DNA of 64,000 bases from Sphingomonas sp. Leaf17 (lineage in GTDB: Bacteria; Pseudomonadota; Alphaproteobacteria; Sphingomonadales; Sphingomonadaceae). The notes below the pieces were generated by a model, which saw only the letters and a list, made by a program, of their open reading frames with translations, made no database searches and was not told where the DNA came from. A program made the translations under genes and the position numbers. This document shows, in pieces, positions 9,071 to 20,622 of this stretch. Within the stretch, counting starts at the first letter, position 1, and each line of letters opens with the position of its first letter. The stretch spans positions 114,880 to 178,879 of the forward strand of contig NZ_LMKL01000008.1 of NCBI RefSeq assembly GCF_001421505.1, in the 5' to 3' direction.

Positions 9071-10095
9071 CGATCCGGATCACCTGGGCGCGCGCCGTCG
9101 CCGCCCTCGTCGCGCTGGCGCTGGCCGGTCTGCTGTTCGCGTGGTCGGGCGTGTTCAACATCGCCGCATCGTCGGGGCACTGGAAGGTCACCGACTGGTT
9201 CCTCCACTGGACGATGCGCAATTCCGTCCGCACCTATGCCGCCATCACCGCCCCCGACGATCCCAGGGCGGACGCGGGGCTGGTCAGTGCCGCCGGCCTG
9301 TTCAAGGCAAGCTGTGCCGCCTGTCACGGCGCGCCCGGCGTCCGCCCCCTGCCGGTGATGCAGGCCGCGACGCCGCCTGCCCCCGACCTGTCGGTCAACG
9401 CCCGCGAATGGACCGACAAGCAGATCTTCTGGATCCTGAAACGCGGCGTCAAATATACCGGGATGCCCGGCTGGGCCGCGCGGGACCGCGACGATGAAGT
9501 CCGCCGCATGGTCGCGTTCGTCCGCCTGCTGCCCGGCATGACGCCGGCGACCTACCGCACGCTGACCGAGGTTCCCGGTATCGCCGACGCCCGGATCGCA
9601 ACCTGTGCCGGCTGTCACGGCGCGGACGGACGGGGACGCGGCCAGCCCGACATGCCGATCCTCGGCGGCCAGAGTCCGGCCTATCTCCGCGCCGCATTGA
9701 CCGCCTATGCGACCGGCAAGCGCCAGAGCGCGGTCATGGCCAACGCGGCCGCTACGCTGACCCCGGCCGACATGACACGCCTCGCCGACCATTTCGCCGC
9801 CATGCCGGGGATCGGACGCACCGCCCCGTCCGGCACGACCGAGGCGGCAAGGATCGTCCGCGAAGGGCTGCCAAAGGCGCAGCTGCCGGCCTGCGCCAGC
9901 TGCCATGCCCCCGGCAAGCCGTTCCCGGTGCTCGCCGGCCAGCGCGCCAGCTACATCGCCCAGCGCCTGCGTCACTGGCGCGGCGACGAAACGGTGGTCG
10001 ACGCGCGGAAATCGCAGGCGACGATGCCGGTCATCGCCCGGCGCATCCCGGAGGACATGATCGACCCGCTCGCACGCTATCTGGCGGGCCGCTGA
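9067..10095 (+). CDS. Triheme cytochrome c
   Basis: A 342-residue membrane-anchored periplasmic cytochrome with one N-terminal membrane segment (residues 8-30). Three heme-binding motifs are present: CAACH, CAGCH and CASCH, so three c-type hemes are expected. The first domain has GMPGW as a likely methionine ligand. The second and third resemble the two halves of cytochrome c4. It is the last gene of the oxidase operon (ATGA overlap with ctaG) and is the natural electron donor to the CuA/cytochrome c subunit. Alternatively it could deliver electrons from another dehydrogenase. Confidence 0.9.
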   Translation: MTIRITWARAVAALVALALAGLLFAWSGVFNIAASSGHWKVTDWFLHWTMRNSVRTYAAITAPDDPRADAGLVSAAGLFKASCAACHGAPGVRPLPVMQAATPPAPDLSVNAREWTDKQIFWILKRGVKYTGMPGWAARDRDDEVRRMVAFVRLLPGMTPATYRTLTEVPGIADARIATCAGCHGADGRGRGQPDMPILGGQSPAYLRAALTAYATGKRQSAVMANAAATLTPADMTRLADHFAAMPGIGRTAPSGTTEAARIVREGLPKAQLPACASCHAPGKPFPVLAGQRASYIAQRLRHWRGDETVVDARKSQATMPVIARRIPEDMIDPLARYLAGR

Positions 10096-10209
10096 CCGAT
10101 CCGGCTGGCCGGTCGCTTCCTCGGTTTTTCGGATATCGAACGGTAGCACGCCGTCATCGACGGTGCGGCGGACGGACCGGCACCGTCACCGGCGACGCCC
10201 CCGGCAACG

Positions 10210-10920
10210 TCAGCGGATCCCACCGGTCGGGATAGCCGTGGGCGAAGGATCGCCGACATCGCCCGCACCACCGTCGGGCACACCACCGCCGGTCGCCATG
10301 CCGCCAGCGCCAGCGCCGCCACTCCGGCCAGCCGAAGCCGCGTCACGATCCGACTTGCCCCGCCCGCCTGTGCCGGCCGGTCGTGTCGGCCCCTGCGCCG
10401 GCAGCACGAGGTCGCGCGGAATAGCCTGGAGATCCAGCGCCGCGCGGACGAAATTGCGTAGCGACACGACCAGATCGTGGGTCGGCACCGGCCGCCCCGC
10501 GACCAGGTCATGCGCCGCCGCCACCGCCAGCCGAACCTGCTCGTCGGTGCCGAGCAGGATGATGTCGGACAGCGCGGCCTCCACCGCATCGCGGATCCGC
10601 CGGCCGCGATCCGAACCGGCGATCGCCTCCGCATCCAGCCGAAGCGGCGCGGCGAGCGCCGGGTCGCCCTCGCGCCGGCGCAGGTCGCGCAGGTGCGCGG
10701 GATCGACCGTCAGCGTGCCCGTGAACGATCCGCCCAGCGTCTTGTACGCCGCGATCAGCGTACGCAGCCGTTCGTTGATCTGGCGGTTCATGCGTTCGCG
10801 CCGCTGCTGGATCGTCATCATCGTCAGCAACCGGATGCCGACGCCGATCAGCGTCACCAGCGCCAGGCCAAGCATCGTCGCCAGCACGCTCTGCCAGGAA
10901 CTGAAATCAATCGTCCGCAT
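10210..10920 (-). CDS. Uncharacterised membrane-anchored protein
   Basis: A 236-residue protein with one N-terminal membrane segment (about 10-32). A basic, helix-forming region follows (QQRRERMNRQINERLRTLIAAYKTLGGSF), then a soluble domain. The tail is rich in Gly, Ala and Pro and looks disordered. ATG 10920 was chosen over an in-frame start at 10950 because it follows a clear AAGGGGAG ribosome site and begins directly before the membrane helix. It converges with the cytochrome operon. No domain was recognised; no function is proposed. Confidence 0.75.
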   Translation of the reverse strand: MRTIDFSSWQSVLATMLGLALVTLIGVGIRLLTMMTIQQRRERMNRQINERLRTLIAAYKTLGGSFTGTLTVDPAHLRDLRRREGDPALAAPLRLDAEAIAGSDRGRRIRDAVEAALSDIILLGTDEQVRLAVAAAHDLVAGRPVPTHDLVVSLRNFVRAALDLQAIPRDLVLPAQGPTRPAGTGGRGKSDRDAASAGRSGGAGAGGMATGGGVPDGGAGDVGDPSPTAIPTGGIR

Positions 10921-11097
10921 GCCCGCTCTCCCCTTCCTGTCCGAAACCATGGTTCCGGCATGGCCGCAAGCGCCGCGTCGCCCCGGGCCATCGCCGCGGA
11001 CATACGACCAGTCCGGCGTCAGACGGGGCGGACCGACGGACCCGCGCTGGCCCGACGCCCGGTACCCGCCCTATGACCGCAGCGTCGGTGCGGGGTA

Positions 11098-12228
11098 ATG
11101 ATGTTGCGTAAACTTGAAACAAACCGGGCGGCCATGCTGACCCTTGGCATCAGCATGGGTCTGGCCGCCTGTGTCCCGACCGGGACTCCCCCCGGGTCCA
11201 CCGCACCACCGGCGGCACCGCGGCGACCAGCGACCCGCCCCCTGCTCCCGTCGACCTATCTGTCCGTCGCGACGCCCCCGGCGCAGCCCGGGCGACGGCG
11301 GGATCAACCGCCGGCGGCCCTGCTGAACGCGGTACAGGCGCTTGGGTCCAGCTTTCAGGGACAGGTCGGCATCGCCGTCCGCGACGTGACCGACGGCTGG
11401 GTCGTCGGGTACAACGCCGATGCCGCCATGCCGCAGCAAAGCGTCAGCAAGCTGTGGGTCGCGATCGCGGTGATGGATGCGGTCGATCGCGGGGCGCTGT
11501 CGCTGTCGGACGCGGTCACCGTGCGCCAGTCCGACCTGACCGTGTTCCACCAGCCGATCCGGGCGCGGGTTGGGGCCGATGGCTATCGCACCACCGTCTC
11601 GGCCCTGCTGGACTGCGCGATGACACGCAGCGACAACACCTGTAACGACGTCCTCCTCTGGAAAGTCGGCGGCCCGACCGCGATCCGCCGGATGCTGACG
11701 GCCAAGCGCATCGCCGGCGTCAGCTTCGGTCCCGGCGAACGGGTTCTCCAGGCGAAGACCGCCGGCCTGGAATGGAAACCGGAATGGGCCGGCGGCTGGG
11801 GCTTTCTGCAGGCCCGCGCCAAAATGAGCTACGAGGCGCGCAGCAAGGCGCTGACCCGGTATCTGGCCGCCCCCTATGACGGCGCATCCGCCAACGGCAT
11901 CACGCTGGGCCTTGCCCTGCTCCAGCGCGGCGAGTTGCTGAGCAACGCGTCGACCGTGCATCTGCTGACGGTGATGGGGGCGAGCAAGACCGGGCCGCTG
12001 CGGCTGAAGTCCGGCCTGCGCCCCGGATGGACCCTGGCGCACAAGACCGGCACGGGCCAGGAACTCGGCAGCCTGTCGACCGGCTATAACGACGTTGGCC
12101 TGTTGCGATCCCCCGATGGCCATACCTATGCGATCGCGGTCCTGATTGGCAGCACGCGCCGCCCCATTCCGGCCCGGATGCAGTTCATGGGCAATGTCAC
12201 GCGGGCGGTGATCCAGGCCGTCGAATAA
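11098..12228 (+). CDS. Class A beta-lactamase-like serine hydrolase lipoprotein
   Basis: A 376-residue protein with a lipobox (GLAAC) and a Pro-rich linker, then a beta-lactamase / transpeptidase-like domain. The catalytic set is complete: S115-V-S-K118, S178-D-N180 and K316-T-G318. A glutamate lies exactly 36 residues after the SDN serine (E214, in GERVLQ), the position of class A Glu166. The asparagine usually four residues later is glutamine. An insertion of about 45 residues rich in Trp and Gly lies just after this omega-loop region. The protein could hydrolyse beta-lactams or act on peptidoglycan; the altered loop makes substrate prediction unsafe. Confidence 0.85.
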   Translation: MMLRKLETNRAAMLTLGISMGLAACVPTGTPPGSTAPPAAPRRPATRPLLPSTYLSVATPPAQPGRRRDQPPAALLNAVQALGSSFQGQVGIAVRDVTDGWVVGYNADAAMPQQSVSKLWVAIAVMDAVDRGALSLSDAVTVRQSDLTVFHQPIRARVGADGYRTTVSALLDCAMTRSDNTCNDVLLWKVGGPTAIRRMLTAKRIAGVSFGPGERVLQAKTAGLEWKPEWAGGWGFLQARAKMSYEARSKALTRYLAAPYDGASANGITLGLALLQRGELLSNASTVHLLTVMGASKTGPLRLKSGLRPGWTLAHKTGTGQELGSLSTGYNDVGLLRSPDGHTYAIAVLIGSTRRPIPARMQFMGNVTRAVIQAVE

Positions 12229-12247
12229 CGCCGCCCCCACCCGGCGG

Positions 12248-14035
12248 TCAGCGTTCGCCGAACACCTCACGCTGCGCCTTTTCCAGTTCCTCGGCATAGC
12301 GGCGACGCACATAACTTTCGGACAGAAGCCCGAGCACCCGGCCGTCATCCGCAACGACCGCCAGTTCGTCCGTATGCGCCGTGTCGAAACCGGCCATCAC
12401 CGCGGCGATATCCATCTCGGGCGTCAGCACCTTGCGGTGCCCGGTCGCCAGCGTACCGACCGCCGCCGTGGCATCGACCCCGTCGGCATAGGCGGTGGGG
12501 ACCACGACGATCCCGGCATAATGGTCCTGTGCATCGGTCAGCACGACCCGGCTCGTCGACCCGAGCGGAAAGGCGCGGCGGAACTCGGCGATTGTCAGGG
12601 CGGCGGCCGTGGGGCGCGTTTCCTTGCGCATCATGCGCCCGGCGGTCAGCGTCTTGACCCAGCCGACGTCGCGCGCGCTCTTGATCGTCTCGCCGCGCAG
12701 GTGCAGCCGCCAGGTGGAGAAGGAATAGCCGAACGTCTCGCGCACGATCGACGACGCCACCAGCGACGCGGCGATCACCGCCCCGGTCAGCGAAAAATCG
12801 TGTGTCGATTGCAGGACCAGCATCGCCATCGTCATCGGCCCACCGACCACCGCGACCGCAAAGGCGGCCATGCCAACCATCGCGGCATTGCGCGGGTCGA
12901 TGACGACATGGCCGGTAACCAAGGTCAGGATATCCGCGTATACATGCCCCAGCAACGTGCCCAGAAACAGCGAGGCGAAGAACAGGCCGCCGCGAAATCC
13001 GAAGCCCAGCGAAATGATCGACGCCATAGTCTTCACCCCCATCACCAGCAGGATGAAGCCGATCGACGCGCCGACCGCCAGATCGGCATGCAGCGCCCCG
13101 TGCCCCGCCGACAGCGCCTGTGGCGACAGCAGCGCGACCGGGATCAGCAACAGGCCGCCCACCGCCGGCCGCGCCCAGTCCGGCAGCCAGGGTTGCCGCG
13201 ACAGGTGCTCGACATGCCCGACCGCCCGCATCAGCGCGATCCCGAGCACGGCGCAGATCGCCCCCAGCGCGCCGTAGATCAGGTAGTGATGCGGCTCGAC
13301 CAGCGTCTGGGACGTGACGTCGATCAGATAGGGCTGAACCCCGAACCCCTGCGCCACCAGCACGCCGGCCAGCGCCGCCGCGGCGACCGGGGCGATCGCG
13401 GCCGGCGAATAGGTGCCGATCACGATCTCGAACGCATAGAACGCGCCGGCCAGCGGTGCGCCGAACGCCGCCGCGATCGCGGCACCCGCGCCCGCACCGA
13501 CCAGGGTGCGCTGATCCGCCCGGCGCAGCTTCAGCCAGCCGCCAAGCACCGACGCCGCAGCCCCGCCCATCTGGGCATAGGCCGCCTCAAGCCCGACCGA
13601 TGCGCCAAATCCGTTGGACAGCATGGTCTGCCCGGAAATGACCAGACTGTCGGACACCGACATGCGGCCACCGTGCAGCGCATTGGCCTCGACCGCATCG
13701 ACCAGCCGCCGTTTACGCGCTTTCGTCGCATAGCTGAAACCGGCGAGCACCAGACCACCCAACGGCAGGATGAGGAGACTTGCCAGCCCGAGTCGGCTGA
13801 CGCCGCTCAGCCGCGAATCGGGCGGCAGGGCGAACAACAGGTGTTGCAGGGCGCGCGCCACCGCACCGATGACGACGCTCAGCAGACCGGCACCCGCGCC
13901 GACCAAGATCGCCAGCCCGATGAACGACACCTCGCTCGCCCGCAACCAGCCGCGAAAGTCGCGTGCCGCGCTGCGGGCGCGGGTCGACGAGGATCGGAGA
14001 ACCGCGGTGACCGGTCGCGCGCCGTTCACCGGCAA
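12248..14035 (-). CDS. ClC-family chloride channel / antiporter with CBS domains
   Basis: A 595-residue protein. Residues ~35-450 form the ClC membrane domain, with a conserved gate region ASVGLEAAYAQ (the gating glutamate is kept) and GFRGGLFFASLFLG as the equivalent of the GIFxPxLxxG motif. The C-terminal ~130 residues resemble a pair of CBS domains (DELAVVADDGRVLGLLSESYV), which usually bind adenine nucleotides. It converges with the beta-lactamase-like gene, leaving only 19 bases between stops. Presence of the gating glutamate favours a proton-coupled antiporter, though ClC channels can also keep it. Confidence 0.92.
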   Translation of the reverse strand: MPVNGARPVTAVLRSSSTRARSAARDFRGWLRASEVSFIGLAILVGAGAGLLSVVIGAVARALQHLLFALPPDSRLSGVSRLGLASLLILPLGGLVLAGFSYATKARKRRLVDAVEANALHGGRMSVSDSLVISGQTMLSNGFGASVGLEAAYAQMGGAAASVLGGWLKLRRADQRTLVGAGAGAAIAAAFGAPLAGAFYAFEIVIGTYSPAAIAPVAAAALAGVLVAQGFGVQPYLIDVTSQTLVEPHHYLIYGALGAICAVLGIALMRAVGHVEHLSRQPWLPDWARPAVGGLLLIPVALLSPQALSAGHGALHADLAVGASIGFILLVMGVKTMASIISLGFGFRGGLFFASLFLGTLLGHVYADILTLVTGHVVIDPRNAAMVGMAAFAVAVVGGPMTMAMLVLQSTHDFSLTGAVIAASLVASSIVRETFGYSFSTWRLHLRGETIKSARDVGWVKTLTAGRMMRKETRPTAAALTIAEFRRAFPLGSTSRVVLTDAQDHYAGIVVVPTAYADGVDATAAVGTLATGHRKVLTPEMDIAAVMAGFDTAHTDELAVVADDGRVLGLLSESYVRRRYAEELEKAQREVFGER

Positions 14036-14234
14036 CGCCGCCGTCGGAAAGCCCGGCGAAGCGGCCGGCCACTAATGATCGAGACAGTCAGCGCCCGGCT
14101 CCTCATGCCACCACGGCAGACGACGGTCGGACGTACGCGGCAGGCCCGGGGACGTAGCGGAGGCGCATCAGCGCAACAAGCGCCCCCGGTCACGCCCCGC
14201 CCCTCACGCCGCGCCCTTCATGCCGCGCCCGTCG

Positions 14235-15650
14235 TCAGAAGGAGAACATCATCGAGGCATACCCGTAATTGACGTCGCGCGGGTCCGGCGCGTTCGGTGC
14301 GTCGCGCAGGAACCGGCCCTTGAACAGCCGGGCGAACCCCAGGTCCAGCGCAACGACCTTCGGGATCACGTCATATTCGACCTGCACCTGCACCTGATGG
14401 CCGGCATTGCGCCCCGAACGCCCCGTGCCATCGCGGACATCGCTGTTGCTGAACCGGTCGGTCGCACTGTCCAGCCGCAGCAGGCGGTAGTCGGTCATCA
14501 GCGATACGCCCTGCACCGGCGATGCTGTCAGCCGGGTACCCGGCGACACCATGTTCGACCGGTCCGCCGCGCCGAACAGCTCGGTCGGCCCGAACTCGAA
14601 ACGCCGCGCGCCGTACAGCGTGTCAAACCGGCCGATCCGCCCCTCGCGCCGATTGCCCGTGTAATAATCGAGGAAAACCGAGAGACGCGGTTTCCAGCCG
14701 CCGCCGAATTGATAGCCGACGTCCCCGTGCGCGCCGTACGCCGAAACCGGCACGACCGGCTTGCCACTGTCCGGGCTGCCATCGCGCCCCTCACCGAACT
14801 GCGCCATGCCTTCCAGCTCGAAAGCCAGTCCCGTATCGGGCTTGCGAAAGACCCGGAACCCCGGCGTGAAAAGGCGACGGTCGCTGCGATCGGCCTGACT
14901 CTCGCCACGCTCGATCAGGCCATAGGCATAGCCCTCCAGCATCACGCCGCGTCCCACCGGCGTCCGGTTGAACGCGCCGAACAGTTGCAGGTCGGTGTTT
15001 TCCCGGTCCCATTGCGGGCGGTTGCGGCGAATGGCGCGCGTCCCCGTCGGCAGCCGGACCGTCGGCATCGTCCAGAACGCGACGAACTGGCGACCGTCAT
15101 CGCCCTCGCGGATCAGCCGGACGCCGGTGAACGACGTGACCGAGGTGCGAAACCCCTGCCGCGCCACCAGCCGCTCGGACCCGATCTGCATCGTCATGCG
15201 GCCGGCCTTGATATGCGTCTCGCTGCCCGCGCCAAGCGCCTGCCCCAGGTCGCCCTGCAGATAATATTGCGAGAACTCCAGCGCGTTGACGACATCGGTC
15301 CCGACCGACGACCCGCGCCGCTGGAGATAGGCACGCGCGTCGTGAAACTCGGCACCCAGCCGAACCGGTCCGGTGTCATATTCGGCGAACAGCGTCGTGC
15401 GCAGCGCCAACACCTGATCGCGGTTCACCGAATCTTCGCGGTACTGCCCGTCGATCGCCTCGAACCGGGTCCGCACGCTGCCCGACAGGTGAAGGGCATC
15501 CGGCGCGCCGATCGCGTCATGCAGCAAACCATCATCCGTAATCTGCGCGTGCGCCATGCCCGCCGACAGAAGGGTGACCGCGCCGGTCACAAGTCCCCTG
15601 CAAATGCCCCTGCCAATGGCCGTGCTGCCGACAGTCCCCCAACGCCCCAT
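14235..15650 (-). CDS. Outer-membrane porin, alginate-export (AlgE-like) family
   Basis: A 471-residue protein with a signal peptide ending GMAHAQ and a barrel-like sequence of alternating hydrophobic residues ending in phenylalanine (YASMMFSF). SVRTRFEAIDGQYR near the mature N-terminus and HDARAYLQ fit the alginate-export family, which is often found in sphingomonads outside alginate clusters. ATG 15650 was chosen over 15713 because it directly starts the signal peptide. No other alginate genes are nearby, so the name reflects family and not substrate. The 199 bases between it and the ClC start hold nothing recognisable. Confidence 0.85.
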   Translation of the reverse strand: MGRWGTVGSTAIGRGICRGLVTGAVTLLSAGMAHAQITDDGLLHDAIGAPDALHLSGSVRTRFEAIDGQYREDSVNRDQVLALRTTLFAEYDTGPVRLGAEFHDARAYLQRRGSSVGTDVVNALEFSQYYLQGDLGQALGAGSETHIKAGRMTMQIGSERLVARQGFRTSVTSFTGVRLIREGDDGRQFVAFWTMPTVRLPTGTRAIRRNRPQWDRENTDLQLFGAFNRTPVGRGVMLEGYAYGLIERGESQADRSDRRLFTPGFRVFRKPDTGLAFELEGMAQFGEGRDGSPDSGKPVVPVSAYGAHGDVGYQFGGGWKPRLSVFLDYYTGNRREGRIGRFDTLYGARRFEFGPTELFGAADRSNMVSPGTRLTASPVQGVSLMTDYRLLRLDSATDRFSNSDVRDGTGRSGRNAGHQVQVQVEYDVIPKVVALDLGFARLFKGRFLRDAPNAPDPRDVNYGYASMMFSF

Positions 15651-15748
15651 TGTCACCCGCCCCCACCACGTCTCGTCATCGTAAAAGTACCGCGCCGCGA
15701 CCGGGTCGGGCAAATCGCCGCCCCCGTCGCAACGCGCGTCAGAACCGG

Positions 15749-16015
15749 TCAGTCGTTCGTGTCCTTTTCGCGCGACACCATCCTGAGGTCGGCCGACAGC
15801 GTGATGTCGTAGACGCCGTCCTTGCAGCGGGCGTTGTCGACCTCGTACCCGCCATCGTCGCGTTCGATATTGGACGGGCTGGTGCAGCCGGCGGCGCGGA
15901 GCGTCTTCATCACCGCTGCGCGTTGCGCGCGGGTCGGCGTGTCGTTGTCGGCAAGCGCGGGCGTCGCGACCGCGACAATAGCAAGTGCCGCCAGCAATAT
16001 CTTCATGGTTTTCAT
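15749..16015 (-). CDS. Small secreted PepSY-like protein
   Basis: An 88-residue protein with a signal peptide (MKTMKILLAALAIVAVATPALA), cut before DNDTPT. The mature ~65 residues contain GCTSPSNIERDDGGYEVDNARC, a pattern of small periplasmic PepSY_2-type proteins. The two cysteines could form a disulfide. The ATG at 16015 follows ACAGG; a second ATG three codons on is also possible. Such proteins are thought to inhibit proteases or bind envelope components, but nothing here decides this. Confidence 0.75.
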   Translation of the reverse strand: MKTMKILLAALAIVAVATPALADNDTPTRAQRAAVMKTLRAAGCTSPSNIERDDGGYEVDNARCKDGVYDITLSADLRMVSREKDTND

Positions 16016-16111
16016 CCTGTTATCGGTGCCGGTCCAACGTCGGACGATCACGCCCGTTCCCGCCGATGGCGCGAAGCCGCGACGCCCTGCACGTCGCCCG
16101 GCACCGTGGCG

Positions 16112-16471
16112 TTATGGTCCTGCGACCAGCCACGGCGGGTCGTCCGCCACGTCCGGCGTTCGCTCCGCGGCATCGGATGCAAGCGCCGGCGCGTCGGGCA
16201 TCTCGATCATGCCGGCCAGTTCACGCCGCATCTGGCGCTCCAGCGCGGCGGCGGCGCGGGCCTCGGCCCGGGCCAGGCGGCGGGAATTGCTGTCGGAAAC
16301 CACCGGCACCGCGTAGGACGGCGTCACGTCCATCGTCGCATACCGCCCCGCGATCAGGCCGAGCAAACCACTCACCAGCAGACCGGCAAAGGCGGCGACG
16401 ACGGCCGTGCCGCGCGATCGGCCACGAAACGAGCGGCGACCGGACGATCGCCGGTGCCGATCACGCCGCAC
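16112..16471 (-). CDS. Small single-pass membrane protein
   Basis: A 119-residue protein starting at GTG. The N-terminus is very basic (RRDRHRRSSGRRSFRGRSRG), followed by one membrane helix (about 22-44) and an Ala/Arg-rich helical segment ending in an acidic, Pro-rich tail. It lies nine bases downstream of the CinA-type gene on the same strand and is probably co-transcribed. No family was recognised. Confidence 0.6.
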   Translation of the reverse strand: MRRDRHRRSSGRRSFRGRSRGTAVVAAFAGLLVSGLLGLIAGRYATMDVTPSYAVPVVSDSNSRRLARAEARAAAALERQMRRELAGMIEMPDAPALASDAAERTPDVADDPPWLVAGP

Positions 16472-16479
16472 CGCCCGGG

Positions 16480-17238
16480 TCAGATCCCGTCGGCGACGAC
16501 CGTGCGTCCCGTCGCCTCCAGCCGCGCGCGCAGGTCGGCGATGCAGCGGTCGACCTGATCCGCATCGGGCGCACGCACGACGAAGTTCGCGCCCGTCCGC
16601 CCTTCGCGGAAAAACGGATAGCTGCCGATCGCCACGCCCTCATGCGCCTTTTCCGTTTCGCGCAGCACGTCGGCCACTTCGCTTTCGCCGACCCAGCATC
16701 CGATGCTGCGCGACACGACCGGCCGACCGCCCTCCAGCGTGCCGGTCAGCGCGTCGAGCATGCCGGCGGTGATGTGCGGCACGCCCGCCATGATGAAGAC
16801 GTTGGCGATGCGGATCCCCGGCGCGCCCGACACGCGGTTGGGGATCAGGCACGCCCCCTCGGGCACCCGCGCCATCCGCGCCCGCGCCTCAGTCAGGCCG
16901 CCGCGCGTCTCGTAATAGCGTTCCAGCGTCGCCATCGCCTCGGGGTGATGGACGACGCCCAGCCCCATCGCCTCGGCAATCGAATCGACGGTGATGTCGT
17001 CATGCGTCGGGCCGATGCCGCCGGTGGTGAACAGATAGTCGTTGCGCGCCCGCAGGGTGTTCACCGCCTCGACGATCGCCTCGGTCCGGTCGGCGACCAC
17101 CCGCACCTCCGCCAGACGGATACCCTGCACGTTCAGCCAGGTCGCCAGCTGCGCGATGTTCTTGTCCTGCGTGCGACCCGACAGGATCTCGTCGCCGATG
17201 ACCACCAGGGCCGCTGTCCAGATGCGCTCGTTTTCCAT
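16480..17238 (-). CDS. CinA-type molybdopterin-binding (MoaB/Mog fold) protein
   Basis: A 252-residue protein with the COG1058 signature: LVVIGDEILSGRTQDKN at the start, DYLFTTGGIGPTHDD in the middle, and a C-terminal GVAIGSYPFF.REG region. The family shares the MoaB/Mog fold. It appears as the N-terminal half of CinA, linked to ADP-ribose or NMN metabolism; the deamidase half is absent here, as in many alphaproteobacteria. The frame opens further upstream, but the ATG at 17238 matches the family N-terminus. It is divergent from map with 52 bases between. Confidence 0.9.
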   Translation of the reverse strand: MENERIWTAALVVIGDEILSGRTQDKNIAQLATWLNVQGIRLAEVRVVADRTEAIVEAVNTLRARNDYLFTTGGIGPTHDDITVDSIAEAMGLGVVHHPEAMATLERYYETRGGLTEARARMARVPEGACLIPNRVSGAPGIRIANVFIMAGVPHITAGMLDALTGTLEGGRPVVSRSIGCWVGESEVADVLRETEKAHEGVAIGSYPFFREGRTGANFVVRAPDADQVDRCIADLRARLEATGRTVVADGI

Positions 17239-17290
17239 GCCCGCCGGCATAGCCTCGCAAAAGCCGCGCGGCCACGCTATATCGCTGCCC

Positions 17291-18118
17291 ATGACCGAAT
17301 ATGTGACCGTCACCGCCGACGCGCCGGAAGGCCGCACGGGCGCCATCAAACTGCACGGGCCAGAGGCCTTCGCCGGCATGCGCAAGGCCGGGCGGCTGGT
17401 TGCCGAAACCCTCGACATGCTGGTCCCGCACATGGTGCCCGGCGTCTCGACCGGCGAGATCGACCGGCTGGTCTATGATTTCGTCACCGCACGCGGCAGC
17501 GTGCCGGCGACGCTCGGCTATCGCGGCTACACCCACAGCAGCTGCATCTCGATCAATCATGTCGTCTGCCACGGCATCCCGAGCGAGAAGACGCTGAAGT
17601 CGGGCGATATCGTCAACGTCGACGTCACCCCGGTCGTCGATGGCTGGCACGGCGACAGCAGCCGCATGTACCTGATCGGCGACGTACCGCTGAAGGCGCG
17701 CCGGCTGGTCGAGGTTACCTATGAATGCCTGATGCTCGGCATCGAACAGGCGCGGCCCGGCAACCACATGGGTGACGTCGCCAACGCCATCCAGCGTCAT
17801 GCGGAGGCGCATCGTTACGGCGTCGTCCGCGATTTCTGCGGGCACGGCGTCGGCCAGCTGTTCCATGACGCGCCCGAGGTCGTCCATGTCGGCCGCCCCG
17901 GCACCGGTCCCGAATTGCGGCCGGGCATGATCTTCACCATCGAACCGATGATCAACATCGGCCGACCCGACGTGAAGCTGCTTGATGACGGCTGGACGGC
18001 GGTGACCCGCGACCGGTCGCTGTCGGCCCAGTTCGAACACTCGATCGGCATCACCGAGGACGGTTGCGAAATCTTCACGTTGTCGCCCGCCGGCCTGCAC
18101 CAGCCGCCCTACGCCTGA
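17291..18118 (+). CDS. map: Methionine aminopeptidase, type I
   Basis: A 275-residue cytosolic enzyme that removes the initiator methionine from new proteins. All metal ligands can be placed: the aspartates in VNVDVTP and HGDSSR, the histidine in CGHGVG, and the glutamates in TIEPM and FEHSIG. ATG 17291 begins the conserved N-terminus. It has no strong ribosome site and lies just after TATATC, so a leaderless or very short 5' end is possible. Confidence 0.96.
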   Translation: MTEYVTVTADAPEGRTGAIKLHGPEAFAGMRKAGRLVAETLDMLVPHMVPGVSTGEIDRLVYDFVTARGSVPATLGYRGYTHSSCISINHVVCHGIPSEKTLKSGDIVNVDVTPVVDGWHGDSSRMYLIGDVPLKARRLVEVTYECLMLGIEQARPGNHMGDVANAIQRHAEAHRYGVVRDFCGHGVGQLFHDAPEVVHVGRPGTGPELRPGMIFTIEPMINIGRPDVKLLDDGWTAVTRDRSLSAQFEHSIGITEDGCEIFTLSPAGLHQPPYA

Positions 18119-18248
18119 ATTCGGCTAGCGCACTATTCAAGCATTCCAACCAGTATCGTGCGCACGTTAATGGCCAGGAACGCCACTGGTACGCACAAAA
18201 ACGATACAATTCGGTAAGGAAGCTGCACCGATCCTCTCCTTGTTTTTT

Positions 18249-18277
18249 TTGACTGTATACGCGGATTGTAAATAATC
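18249..18277 (+). promoter_or_regulatory. Probable purL promoter
   Basis: TTGACT (18249-18254) and ATAATC (18272-18277) are separated by 17 bases in an AT-rich patch between map and purL, about 80 bases before the purL start. A GTATAC palindrome lies in the spacer. The whole 18119-18357 gap is unusually AT-rich and holds no convincing gene. Confidence 0.45.
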
Positions 18278-18357
18278 CACTGCGATTTGCGGGATCGAAA
18301 ATTATGGCAGTGCAGCAACGGGGTGACGCCCGGGCATCACATCGCTAAAGCGCGGGG

Positions 18358-20580
<2,223 letters not shown>

Positions 20581-20622
20581 TCGGCCGTCCCTCCAGCCAT
20601 CGTTCAGCAGGAGACAGGCCGG

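Noticed and set aside
12374..14272. Plus-strand open frame across the ClC channel gene
   Set aside because: Arg/His/Gln-rich shadow with no domain; the minus strand encodes a full ClC protein.
18133..18318. Minus-strand 61-codon frame in the map-purL gap
   Set aside because: The sequence is AT-rich regulatory DNA with a promoter on the plus strand; the frame has no ribosome site or recognisable features.
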